A stretch of DNA of 64,000 nucleotides from Burkholderia sp. 4M9327F10 (lineage in GTDB: Bacteria > Pseudomonadota > Gammaproteobacteria > Burkholderiales > Burkholderiaceae): the NCBI RefSeq assembly GCF_005503145.1, contig NZ_SCNV01000001.1:468953-532952 (forward strand), in the 5' to 3' direction. Shown here piece by piece: positions 1 to 7,586 of this stretch (position 1 is the first letter of the stretch; each line of letters begins with the position of its first letter). A program made the position numbers and the translations under genes. The notes under the pieces are model-generated. The model was not told the DNA's origin. It ran no database searches and was given only the letters and a program-made list of their open reading frames with translations.

Positions 1-1314
1 CTCGGCGGCTTTGCGAGCGGTAATATCGCGAGTCGTCGCGGTCAGCGTTTCCGGTTGCCCTGAATACGGATCGATCACCGGCCTCAGATAGGTTTCCAGC
101 CATAGGACCTGGCCGTCCGAGCGGCGGAAGCGGCTGACTTGCGAAACCTCGCTTGCGCCCGTGGCGAGTTTCTCGATGGCAGCGGCCAGCGCATCGCGGT
201 CGTCCACCATCACCAGATCCGGCAAGTACGCGCCGATCAGATCGTCGGGGTCGCGCAGCATGACTGTCTTTACGCGCGGCGAAACATAGGTGAGCCGGCC
301 GTCAAGCGCCACGCTCATGACGATGTCCGTGGCGTTTTCGGCGAGGATCCGATAGCGCCGCTCGCCTTCGCGCAACAGGCCCACCAGCCGCCTACGCGAA
401 ACCTGCGTGACGCTGATCGGCAACGCAATGCCCAATGCGGCAAGAAAAAACAGTTGCAGCGAAAAAATGCGCGAGCCCATGTTCGGGTACGGAAACATCC
501 ACAGCGGTCCAATGCCGCGCATGGTGAACGAGACGGCAATCGCAAGACACAGCAGCAGGCCGACGAGGACACCGGCGATATCGGCCTGAAACGCCAGCAG
601 CACGATAGGCAACAGCGCCCAGTAGAGCAACGGAAATCGGCTTTGCCCGAATACGCCGGTCGTCACAACACACACCAGCAAGAGCAATCCGATATTTTTC
701 AGGCGACCGTCTGCGCGCAACAGGTTCAACGCTTCGCCGCTCCAGATCACCACCGCAGCGGGCGTAAAGACTGCGAGACTGAGTGCGTCCGCGACGAACC
801 AGTTAGCGAAGTTGGGAAGAGGCTGGCCGTTCAACTGGCCGCGTAGCAAGGTGGTGGCAAGCGCTCCTGAGACGAGCGGCGCGAGGATCACACCTCCGGC
901 CAAAAACCGCACGAGCGCTTTAGGACGAAACAGTTCGGCGATTGCGTCAAGCCGGGGCGCAAAGGCGAATGCAATCAGCACTTCGATCGTATTGGCGAAC
1001 GTATAGGAGAGCGACACAGCCAGGTTTTCGCCCAGCAGATTGGCCGCCAGGTTTCCTGCTATGCCACCGGCGAGCACCCAGTCACGCTGCCTCGGCGCGG
1101 CCACCAGCATCTGGCCCAGCAATACCGCGTTCGCCAGCCAGATTGCCGCAATTTCCCCCGCCATGCTTTTTAGCGCGCCGCTCAACCTGCAAGAGAGCAT
1201 TGTCACCACGAACGCAAGCAGCAGAGCGCGCACCGTTGACGCCATTTGCTGCGAAAGCATTGCCTGCAGACATGATCGAGACTCTACCGTTGGCCCTTCG
1301 ACCGGCTTCCCCAT
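1..1314 (-). CDS. MASE1/PAS membrane sensor protein, C-terminus beyond window
   Basis: The frame is open to the left edge of the window, so about 438 N-terminal residues are visible. The first ~310 residues hold a run of hydrophobic helices typical of a MASE1 sensory membrane domain (for example AAIWLANAVLLGQML, then AVSLSYTFANTIEVLIAFAF). A PAS domain follows at about 335-435 (ERRYRILAENATDIVMSV ... VLWLETYLRPVID ... TTRDITARKAAE). MASE1-PAS proteins usually continue into a GGDEF/EAL or histidine-kinase module, but which one lies outside the window. I chose the ATG at 1314 because GAGAG lies about 8 nt upstream; an in-frame ATG at 1260 has no ribosome-binding site. It is transcribed leftwards. 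Confidence 0.8.
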   Translation of the reverse strand, partial: MGKPVEGPTVESRSCLQAMLSQQMASTVRALLLAFVVTMLSCRLSGALKSMAGEIAAIWLANAVLLGQMLVAAPRQRDWVLAGGIAGNLAANLLGENLAVSLSYTFANTIEVLIAFAFAPRLDAIAELFRPKALVRFLAGGVILAPLVSGALATTLLRGQLNGQPLPNFANWFVADALSLAVFTPAAVVIWSGEALNLLRADGRLKNIGLLLLVCVVTTGVFGQSRFPLLYWALLPIVLLAFQADIAGVLVGLLLCLAIAVSFTMRGIGPLWMFPYPNMGSRIFSLQLFFLAALGIALPISVTQVSRRRLVGLLREGERRYRILAENATDIVMSVALDGRLTYVSPRVKTVMLRDPDDLIGAYLPDLVMVDDRDALAAAIEKLATGASEVSQVSRFRRSDGQVLWLETYLRPVIDPYSGQPETLTATTRDITARKAAE

Positions 1315-1575
1315 ACGCTTGCTCTCAATTCTTCTCGTTGGTGCCGGCTTGCACAGCACGACCCAATCGTTACCCGTTTGTTGCCCGTTGCGTGGCTTAA
1401 ACCTTGCTCTCCGAGACGATGGTGTAGTTCGCCTCGATGCGCTCAGTGTATCGACATTCGGGCGAATCCGGCGAGCAGAGCCCGTCGCGCTACGTGCAGA
1501 ACCCCGCAGAAGTCAAACGTTTAGACGCGTGTATCAGTCTGGCAGGCGCAAGCCCAAGGGAGCGGGAGCAAGCGC

Positions 1576-2529
1576 TCAATGGCCGCTGATCAGCCGCTCC
1601 GGCGACGAGGCGGACGGCTCCAGGTTGCGTTCAGTCGACCACACCTCGTGCTGCAGCCAGTCGCGAAACAGGGCCAGTTGAGGCAGATCGCCCTGCTCCG
1701 GACGCGTCACCAGCCAGTACGACTGATGACCGTCGACATGCACGTTCAGCACCTGCACGAGTTCGCCGGTGGCGAGTTCGCGGGCAATCATATGGCGGTC
1801 GGCAATCGTGATGCCGAGACCGTCGACGGCCGCGCGAATCGCCAGATCCAGCAGATCGAACTCGTAACCGCCGCTCGTATCGACACCCTCGATGCCGGCC
1901 GCCTTGAGCCAGTGCTGCCAGGTCAAATAACGCTGATCGTCGCTCGCCAGCACGTGTAGCAAGGTGAACTGATTCAGGTCGATCTCCGCCTGCCCCGAAT
2001 GCCGCGCGAGCAGTGCCGGCGAGCAGACCGCCACGTGACGCTCGCTCATCAACAGGCGATTGTCGAAGCCTTCCCATTCGCCGTCGCCGAAACGGATCGC
2101 GCAATCGAGCACGCCCGACTCGGCGAGCTTGTCCACGACGCGTGTCGACAGGCTCAGTTCGAGTTCCGGATGCTCGTCGCGCAAACGCCCCAGGCGCGGC
2201 ATCAGCCAGCGGCTGGTAAACGTGGGCGGGGCGTTGAGGCGCAGACGGTTCAGATGGGTCTTTTCCTGAATGCTGCGCACCGTCAGTTCGATTTTGTCGA
2301 ACGATTGCTGCAACGCCTGCAGCAGCAGCCGTCCGGCCGCGGAAAGCTCGAGGTGATGATGCCGGCGCTGCAGCAGCGATTCGCCGAGTTGCTCTTCCAG
2401 CTGGCGCACTTGCCGGCTAACCGCGCTCTGCGTGACGTTAAGCAGTTCCGCGGCACGGGTAAAGCTGCCGGTGCGGCCGGCAACTTCAAAGGCTTTGAGC
2501 GCGTTAAGCGCAGGCATTTTTCGTTTCAA
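1576..2529 (-). CDS. LysR-family transcriptional regulator, GcvA-like
   Basis: A 317-residue LysR regulator. The winged helix-turn-helix is at about 6-65 (PALNALKAFEVAGRTGSF, NVTQSAVSRQVRQLEEQLG) and the substrate-binding domain at about 95-300 (RLRLNAPPTFTSRWLMPRL). The sequence pattern and the R-W after the linker resemble the GcvA/AmpR group. The TTG start at 2529 gives the usual five residues before the P-x-LNAL motif; an ATG at 2517 is the alternative. It has no partner gene directly beside it: pit lies 485 bp away in the other direction and the MASE1 gene is downstream. Its target is therefore unknown. Confidence 0.85.
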   Translation of the reverse strand: MKRKMPALNALKAFEVAGRTGSFTRAAELLNVTQSAVSRQVRQLEEQLGESLLQRRHHHLELSAAGRLLLQALQQSFDKIELTVRSIQEKTHLNRLRLNAPPTFTSRWLMPRLGRLRDEHPELELSLSTRVVDKLAESGVLDCAIRFGDGEWEGFDNRLLMSERHVAVCSPALLARHSGQAEIDLNQFTLLHVLASDDQRYLTWQHWLKAAGIEGVDTSGGYEFDLLDLAIRAAVDGLGITIADRHMIARELATGELVQVLNVHVDGHQSYWLVTRPEQGDLPQLALFRDWLQHEVWSTERNLEPSASSPERLISGH

Positions 2530-3014
2530 GGGCGTCTCTGATCGAATGCGGCAAACCGGAGCGCCATTTTACGCGTTCGCGGCCCATGTCTTGCCAGGCG
2601 TGGACCGCCGCGAGATCCGGCATCAGGTCAATGGCATGCGCGGATACTATGCAGTCCGCAACGAATCACACCGTTGCGTGGCTTGCGCGCGGGTGTTCAA
2701 CCCGATGGTTGCGCCTGCATCCATTTCGCTGAAACACCTTCGCAGCAAGGTCTGATTCGTCTGGAAAAGCATTCGCTTTGCTCATATCAATTCAATTCCT
2801 GCCTGCACGTACCCAGCGGGCATGGAGAAGAAGGCCATCGCATTCGCATACTGGTCGCCACCGTTATGCGATTTGACGATGCCACCCCCGCGCCACACAA
2901 GGCGCGAGCCTTTCGTATCCCTACAAAGGGCCCGAATGACATATATTTGTCATGGTATCGACATGTGGATGAACCAGCATGAAAAGTTGACGCGACTACT
3001 ACAGGGAACACGCC
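2530..3014. other. Intergenic region between LysR gene and pit
   Basis: About 485 bp separating divergent genes. I see no convincing coding sequence. Its clearest element is the Pho-box-like repeat at 2936-2953, on the pit side. Confidence 0.6.
2936..2953 (+). promoter_or_regulatory. Candidate Pho box upstream of pit
   Basis: The sequence ATGACATATATTTGTCAT contains TGACAT and TGTCAT in direct orientation, 11 bp apart, as in PhoB boxes (TGTCAT repeats with 11-bp period). One mismatch lies in the first half. It sits 62 bp before the start codon of a phosphate transporter, which fits phosphate control. The same bases also read as an inverted repeat, so another regulator is possible. Confidence 0.45.
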
Positions 3015-4601
3015 ATGCCGGAACTTTCGTACCCGCAGACGACCGACACCCATGCCCGGGGCCGCAGTATTGGTCTGATTATTTTCCTGCTTGTGATCGG
3101 CATCGGAGCGGCGTATTGCGCCGTTCATCTGGTCAGCGATCTGCAGTCGGTTCAGGCACTCAGTTTTCTGCCTTACCTGTTGCTCGCGGTCGCTTTGCTC
3201 ATCGCGCTCGGCTTCGAGTTCGTCAACGGCTTTCACGACACCGCAAACGCCGTTGCCACTGTTATCTACACGCACTCGCTAACGCCGAATCTCGCGGTCA
3301 TCTGGTCCGGTACGTGGAACTTCCTCGGTGTGCTGACCTCGACCGGCGCCGTTGCGTTCGGCGTGCTGCAGCTTCTGCCGGTTGAACTGATTCTGCAGGT
3401 CGGCAGCAGCGCAGGCTTTGCGATGGTGTTCGCCCTGCTGATCGCCGCGATCATCTGGAATCTCGGCACGTGGTACTTCGGTTTGCCGTCCTCGAGTTCG
3501 CACACGCTGGTGGGATCGATCATCGGTGTGGGCCTGATGAATCAGTTGATGCACGGCGCCAGCGGCACCAGCGGCGTGGACTGGAATCAGGCGCTGGGCG
3601 TCGGCAAGTCGCTGCTGTTCTCGCCGATCGTCGGCTTCCTGCTCTCGGGCCTGCTGCTGCTCGTGCTGAAAGCCGTCGTGCGCGTCCCGGCGCTGTACGC
3701 CGAACCGAAGGGCGCCGAGCCGCCGCCGTTCTGGATCCGCGGCCTGCTGGTCCTGACCTGCACGGGGGTCTCGTTCGCGCACGGCTCGAATGACGGACAG
3801 AAAGGCATGGGCCTCATCATGCTGATCCTGATCGGCACCGTGCCGACCGCATATGCCTTGAACAAGGCTGTCACGCCCGCGGAGACGCAAACCTTCCTGG
3901 CGGTGGCGCACGAGGCTTCTGCGACATTCGGCAAATACACCAATGGAGCATCGCCCTCGGCCCACCCGCGCGCCGCAGTCGAAGATTACGTGCGGACCCG
4001 TCAGTTGACGCCTGAAACGTTGCCCGCACTCCAGCAGCTCACCAACCAGATCGCCCAACAGGTCGGCCAATCCGGCTCGCTGGCGAGCGTGCCGCAGGAT
4101 GTCGTCGATAACGTGCGCAACAATATGTATGTGGCGTCCGAAGCCGTGCGCCTGATGGAAAAGGCCAAGCAGCCCGCCTTCGCGGCGGACGACGGCAAGG
4201 TGATCGACAACTTCAAGAAGCAGATCGATCACGCCACCAAATTCATTCCGACATGGGTCAAGGTCGCGGTCGCGATCGCCCTTGGGCTGGGGACGATGGT
4301 CGGCTGGAAACGCATTGTCGTGACGGTCGGCGAGAAAATCGGCAAGCAGCATCTGACCTATGGGCAAGGCGCCTCGGCGGAACTGGTGGCGATGCTGACC
4401 ATCGGTGCGGCCGACGTCTATGGCCTGCCGGTCTCGACCACCCACGTGCTGTCCTCGGGTGTGGCCGGTACGATGGCGGCCAATGGCTCCGGGCTGCAAT
4501 GGAGCACCGTGCGCAGCCTGCTGCTGGCGTGGGTACTGACGCTGCCCGCTTCGATCGCGCTGGCGGCCGGCTTGTATTGGGTGTTCCGGCACGTGTTTTA
4601 A
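3015..4601 (+). CDS. pit: Inorganic phosphate transporter, PiT family
   Basis: A 528-residue inner-membrane protein of the PiT family, which imports phosphate (usually as a metal-phosphate complex) driven by the proton gradient. Both family signatures are present: GFEFVNGFHDTANAVATVIYT at about 67-86 and FAHGSNDGQKGMGLIML at about 254-270. Hydrophobic helices flank a hydrophilic central loop (about 290-405). The start has AGGGAACACGCC just upstream. A strong shared terminator separates it from the convergent ppk2, so phosphate uptake and polyphosphate metabolism are neighbours. A Pho-box-like site lies upstream. Confidence in family is high; substrate specificity is inferred. Confidence 0.93.
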   Translation: MPELSYPQTTDTHARGRSIGLIIFLLVIGIGAAYCAVHLVSDLQSVQALSFLPYLLLAVALLIALGFEFVNGFHDTANAVATVIYTHSLTPNLAVIWSGTWNFLGVLTSTGAVAFGVLQLLPVELILQVGSSAGFAMVFALLIAAIIWNLGTWYFGLPSSSSHTLVGSIIGVGLMNQLMHGASGTSGVDWNQALGVGKSLLFSPIVGFLLSGLLLLVLKAVVRVPALYAEPKGAEPPPFWIRGLLVLTCTGVSFAHGSNDGQKGMGLIMLILIGTVPTAYALNKAVTPAETQTFLAVAHEASATFGKYTNGASPSAHPRAAVEDYVRTRQLTPETLPALQQLTNQIAQQVGQSGSLASVPQDVVDNVRNNMYVASEAVRLMEKAKQPAFAADDGKVIDNFKKQIDHATKFIPTWVKVAVAIALGLGTMVGWKRIVVTVGEKIGKQHLTYGQGASAELVAMLTIGAADVYGLPVSTTHVLSSGVAGTMAANGSGLQWSTVRSLLLAWVLTLPASIALAAGLYWVFRHVF

Positions 4602-4691
4602 TCGAGTGGGGAGAAACACATCCCCATTGCGGCGCGGGTTGGCAACGACTGGCGCGCCCACCCCTCTCATCCGTTTTCTGCCCTGCCGAAC

Positions 4692-4728
4692 AAAAAGCCC
4701 GGCAAGTCTATGACTTGCCGGGCTTTTT
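4692..4728. terminator. Bidirectional Rho-independent terminator between pit and ppk2
   Basis: A perfect 17-bp stem (AAAAAGCCCGGCAAGTC and its complement) with a 3-nt loop TAT. The A and T runs at its ends provide a U-tract on both strands, so it can terminate pit (+) and ppk2 (-). Confidence 0.93.
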
Positions 4729-4757
4729 TAACCGGATCCAACGGTCCAATCCACCGG

Positions 4758-5684
4758 TCAATACACTTCCGGCACGATCATATTGGTCGGCACCGGCTGG
4801 CGGATGTACTCCGTGTTGTACACCCGCTCCGGCAACGTGATGGCCGGATGCTCGACCTCGTGGTACGGCACCTGGCTCAGCAGATGGTGGATGCAGTTCA
4901 GCCGCGCGCGCTTCTTGTCGACCGCCTGCACGACCCACCACGGCGCCTCGGGAATATGCGAGCGCTGCAGCATCACTTCCTTGGCATGGGTATAGGCTTC
5001 CCAACGGCGCCGGCTCTCCAGGTCCATCGGGCTCAGCTTCCACTGCTTGAGCGGATCGTGGATACGGGTCTGGAAGCGAATCTCCTGCTCTTCGTCAGTG
5101 ATCGAAAACCAGTATTTGACAATCTGTACGCCGCTGCGCACGAGCATCTTTTCGAACTCCGGCACGGAGCGGAAAAACTCCTCGTACTCGGCGTCCGTGC
5201 AGAAGTTCATCACACGCTCGACGCCCGCGCGGTTGTACCAGCTACGATCGAACAGCACCATCTCGCCGCCCGCCGGCAAATGCGAGACATAGCGCTGAAA
5301 GTACCATTGCGTGCGTTCGCGATTGCTAGGCGCCGGCAGGGCCGCTACCCGGCACACGCGCGGATTGAGACGCTGCGTGATGCGCTTGATCGCACCGCCC
5401 TTGCCTGCCGCGTCGCGCCCTTCGAAGATCACCACCATCCGGTGCCCGGTGGCGACAATCCAGTCCTGCAGCTTCACCAGTTCGCCCTGCAGACGAAACA
5501 GTTCGCGGAAGTACCGTTTGCGCGCCTCGCGATGCTCGAGCGAGAAGCCCGCATCGCCGTCGCTGATGCGGTCGTCCACTTCCATTTCGAGTTCTTCGTC
5601 GTACGCATCGATGAGATCCTCTTCAAAACGGCGCTGCCGTTCGGCCATCGATGCCGTATCGGCAATCGGATCCTGCTCTTTCAT
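4758..5684 (-). CDS. ppk2: Polyphosphate kinase 2 (PPK2 family)
   Basis: A 308-residue PPK2 protein, which transfers phosphate between polyphosphate and nucleotides in the cytoplasm. The P-loop EGRDAAGKGG is at about 88-97, followed by the lid region (RYVSHLPAGGE) and the Walker B-like LFDRSWYNRAGVERV at about 145-157. Length and the single PPK2 domain after a ~60-residue acidic N-terminus fit class I, but whether it prefers ADP or GDP cannot be read here. A good Shine-Dalgarno (CCAGGAGAGTCGCG) precedes the ATG. It converges on pit through a shared terminator. Confidence 0.92.
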   Translation of the reverse strand: MKEQDPIADTASMAERQRRFEEDLIDAYDEELEMEVDDRISDGDAGFSLEHREARKRYFRELFRLQGELVKLQDWIVATGHRMVVIFEGRDAAGKGGAIKRITQRLNPRVCRVAALPAPSNRERTQWYFQRYVSHLPAGGEMVLFDRSWYNRAGVERVMNFCTDAEYEEFFRSVPEFEKMLVRSGVQIVKYWFSITDEEQEIRFQTRIHDPLKQWKLSPMDLESRRRWEAYTHAKEVMLQRSHIPEAPWWVVQAVDKKRARLNCIHHLLSQVPYHEVEHPAITLPERVYNTEYIRQPVPTNMIVPEVY

Positions 5685-5997
5685 CGCGACTCTCCTGGAA
5701 ACTGGAATGGTTAAGCACGCCGTGCTGAGCGCAGCGGCGACCGCCCGATTATCGAAGCCCGAGGTGTCATTGTTGTTACTGGGGCGGTATGGGGCGTTAT
5801 GACGCGCCGCAGCGGCCGGCCATGCAGCGGGGCCAGGGCCAGCGCGACACCCTTCCGGTCGGCAGCAACCGGACCATCATAGCGAGTTTTGTCCACCGTC
5901 AGATTGTCCGGCGGACCGTTTTTCGCGTCCTAGGCATTGTCTTGAAAACAGGCGACCCGCCCCGCAGTTAGGCTCCCGCCTAGTCCGGAGCTTCGCC
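5685..5997. other. Intergenic region between ppk2 and the S1C protease
   Basis: About 313 bp between divergent genes, presumably holding both promoters. I see no strong -35/-10 pair, repeat or small ORF with a ribosome-binding site. Confidence 0.5.
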
Positions 5998-7086
5998 ATG
6001 GGAAGCCGTCCCCGTTTTATTGATGACCTGTCGCGCGCCTCGTCCGACCCTGCCGGAGCGCCTGAGCCCGCGGCTTCCGCCGCGCCGGCGCAGCCGCCGG
6101 CCGGGCAGCCCGCAGCGCCATCCACACTCAGCGACGACGCCTTGCTCGACGCCTACTCGCGCACCGTGATCGGCGCGCTGGAGCGCGTCCAGCAGGCCGT
6201 CGTCTTCATTTCGGTCGAACACGGCACGCCTGCCCATCCTGACGGACGCGGCATGCGTAGCGGCACCGGCTCGGGCTTCCTGTTCACGCCGGACGGCTAC
6301 CTGCTGACCAATAGCCATGTCGTCCACGGCGCGACGCAGATCCACGTCACGCTCGCCGACGGCGGCAGGTTCGCCGCCGATCTGATCGGCGACGACCCCG
6401 GCAGCGATCTCGCCGTGCTGCGCATCGGCTCGGCCGAACCGCTCCCGCACGTCGAACTCGGCGAATCCGGACGGCTGCGGGTCGGTCAGATTGCCATTGC
6501 GGTCGGCAATCCGCTCGGGCTGCAGCAGACGGTCACCACCGGCGTGGTATCGGCGCTCGGGCGCTCGCTGCGCTCGAACTCAGGCCGCATGATCTACGAC
6601 GTGATCCAGACCGACGCGGCCCTGAATCCCGGCAATTCCGGCGGCCCGCTGATCAACTCGGCGGGTCAGGTGATCGGTGTGAATACCGCGATCATCCCCG
6701 GTGCTCAGGCCATCTGCTTTGCCACCGCCATCGACACTGCCAAGTGGGTCATCATGCAGATTTTCGCGTATGGCCGCGTGCGGCGCGCCTATATTGGCGT
6801 GGCGGGCACCACGACCTCGCTGTCGCGACGCGTGCAGCGCTACTTCAACCTGAGTTCGACCAGCGGCGTGCGCGTCATGGAGATCGTCAAGGCGAGCCCG
6901 GCCGCGCTCGGCGGCCTGCGCACCGACGATACGATCGTCGCCATCGACGCGCTTCCCGTCGATGGCGTCGACACGTTGCAACGCGTGCTGGATGCGTCGC
7001 GTATCGACCGTCCGGTCGGTGTCACGGTGTTGCGCGGTACGCAGCGGCTCGAATTGACGCTGACGCCGGTCGAGCAGACAAGTTGA
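5998..7086 (+). CDS. S1C-family trypsin-like serine protease with PDZ domain
   Basis: A 362-residue DegP/DegQ-like protease. The catalytic triad is visible: His107 in TNSHVVHG, Asp137 in DPGSDLAVLRI and Ser214 in NPGNSGGPLIN. A single PDZ domain occupies about 265-355 (YIGVAGTTT ... GVRVMEIVKASPAALGGLRTDD). Unlike periplasmic DegP/DegS, the first 45 residues are Pro/Ala-rich and polar, with no signal peptide or membrane anchor, so the protein is predicted to stay in the cytoplasm. GGAG lies 9-12 nt before the ATG. It is followed by the small gene at 7288 after a repeated leader. Confidence 0.9.
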   Translation: MGSRPRFIDDLSRASSDPAGAPEPAASAAPAQPPAGQPAAPSTLSDDALLDAYSRTVIGALERVQQAVVFISVEHGTPAHPDGRGMRSGTGSGFLFTPDGYLLTNSHVVHGATQIHVTLADGGRFAADLIGDDPGSDLAVLRIGSAEPLPHVELGESGRLRVGQIAIAVGNPLGLQQTVTTGVVSALGRSLRSNSGRMIYDVIQTDAALNPGNSGGPLINSAGQVIGVNTAIIPGAQAICFATAIDTAKWVIMQIFAYGRVRRAYIGVAGTTTSLSRRVQRYFNLSSTSGVRVMEIVKASPAALGGLRTDDTIVAIDALPVDGVDTLQRVLDASRIDRPVGVTVLRGTQRLELTLTPVEQTS

Positions 7087-7177
7087 TCGCGTGAGGCAGA
7101 AGCGCCGCGAAGAAGCGCAGCAGTGTCACAGCGATTTTCTATACTGGGAAAACGGCTCTCAGCGAGCAGCCATCCTT

Positions 7178-7276
7178 GCATGGGATCATGGGTAAGCGCT
7201 AAAGCGCCAACTCGGGTCGACCGCGATGAAACTGCATGGGACCCGAGTAAGCGCTAAAGCGCTAACTCGGGTCGAC
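7178..7276 (+). repeat. Imperfect direct repeat with internal dyads before a small gene
   Basis: Two copies of a ~43-bp unit, at 7178-7221 and 7234-7276, share the core TAAGCGCTAAAGCGC followed by ACTCGGGTCGAC, 55 bp apart. The second copy can also fold on itself: ACCCGAGT and ACTCGGGT flank two AGCGCT blocks. The repeat lies between the protease and the GTG start at 7288. It contains two short ATG frames, at 7180-7257 and 7226-7291. Confidence 0.75.
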
Positions 7277-7291
7277 AGGAGAACAATGTGA
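7226..7291 (+). CDS. Candidate 21-residue leader peptide overlapping the next start
   Basis: An ATG frame of 21 codons encodes MKLHGTRVSAKALTRVDRRT-M and ends in ATGTGA, so its stop overlaps the GTG start of the 89-residue gene at 7288. The first repeat copy encodes a related peptide (WVSAKAPTRVDRD) from the ATG at 7180. The overlap suggests translational coupling. There is no clear ribosome-binding site, so expression is uncertain. Confidence 0.3.
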   Translation: MKLHGTRVSAKALTRVDRRTM

Positions 7292-7557
7292 CAGGCGACT
7301 ATCAGGTGCGAGTCACGCGGGACACCGCCGACTATGACGACTACGGCGTTCCGCGCGTGACCAGAACGCCGGCGCATGTGGAAATTGCCGCATCGCAGCG
7401 CAAGCTGGTGTTTGCGGATCGCGCGGCCTTGCAGGAATTTATCGATGCCTGCATCCACGCCCGTGAAGAAGCCTTCGGCGCGGCTTCGGACCCGGCGCTG
7501 TCCGAAGCGGACAAGGCAGCGTGGCGACGGTTTTTCGGGCGGTTTACAGCGCTGTAA
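7288..7557 (+). CDS. Conserved-looking hypothetical protein, 89 residues
   Basis: I do not recognise a family. The protein is soluble and acidic (MTGDYQVRVTRDTADYDDYG ...), with a likely C-terminal helix (LQEFIDACIHAREEAFGA ... WRRFFGRFTAL). The GTG start at 7288 is supported by AGGAG 6 nt upstream; the overlapping ATG at 7286 is closed at once by TGA. It follows the protease on the same strand after 200 bp and converges on ggt. It has no cysteines beyond one at about 53, no signal peptide and no membrane segment. Confidence 0.7.
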   Translation: MTGDYQVRVTRDTADYDDYGVPRVTRTPAHVEIAASQRKLVFADRAALQEFIDACIHAREEAFGAASDPALSEADKAAWRRFFGRFTAL

Positions 7558-7586
7558 ACACTGCGCCCCGCCGCCGCATCAAACGC

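Noticed and set aside
3279..4670. Open frame of 463 codons on the minus strand
   Set aside because: Antisense of pit and runs past its stop; no start signal or domain.
7178..7276. Possible CRISPR-like repeat
   Set aside because: Only two imperfect copies, no third unit, no uniform spacer and no cas genes in the window.
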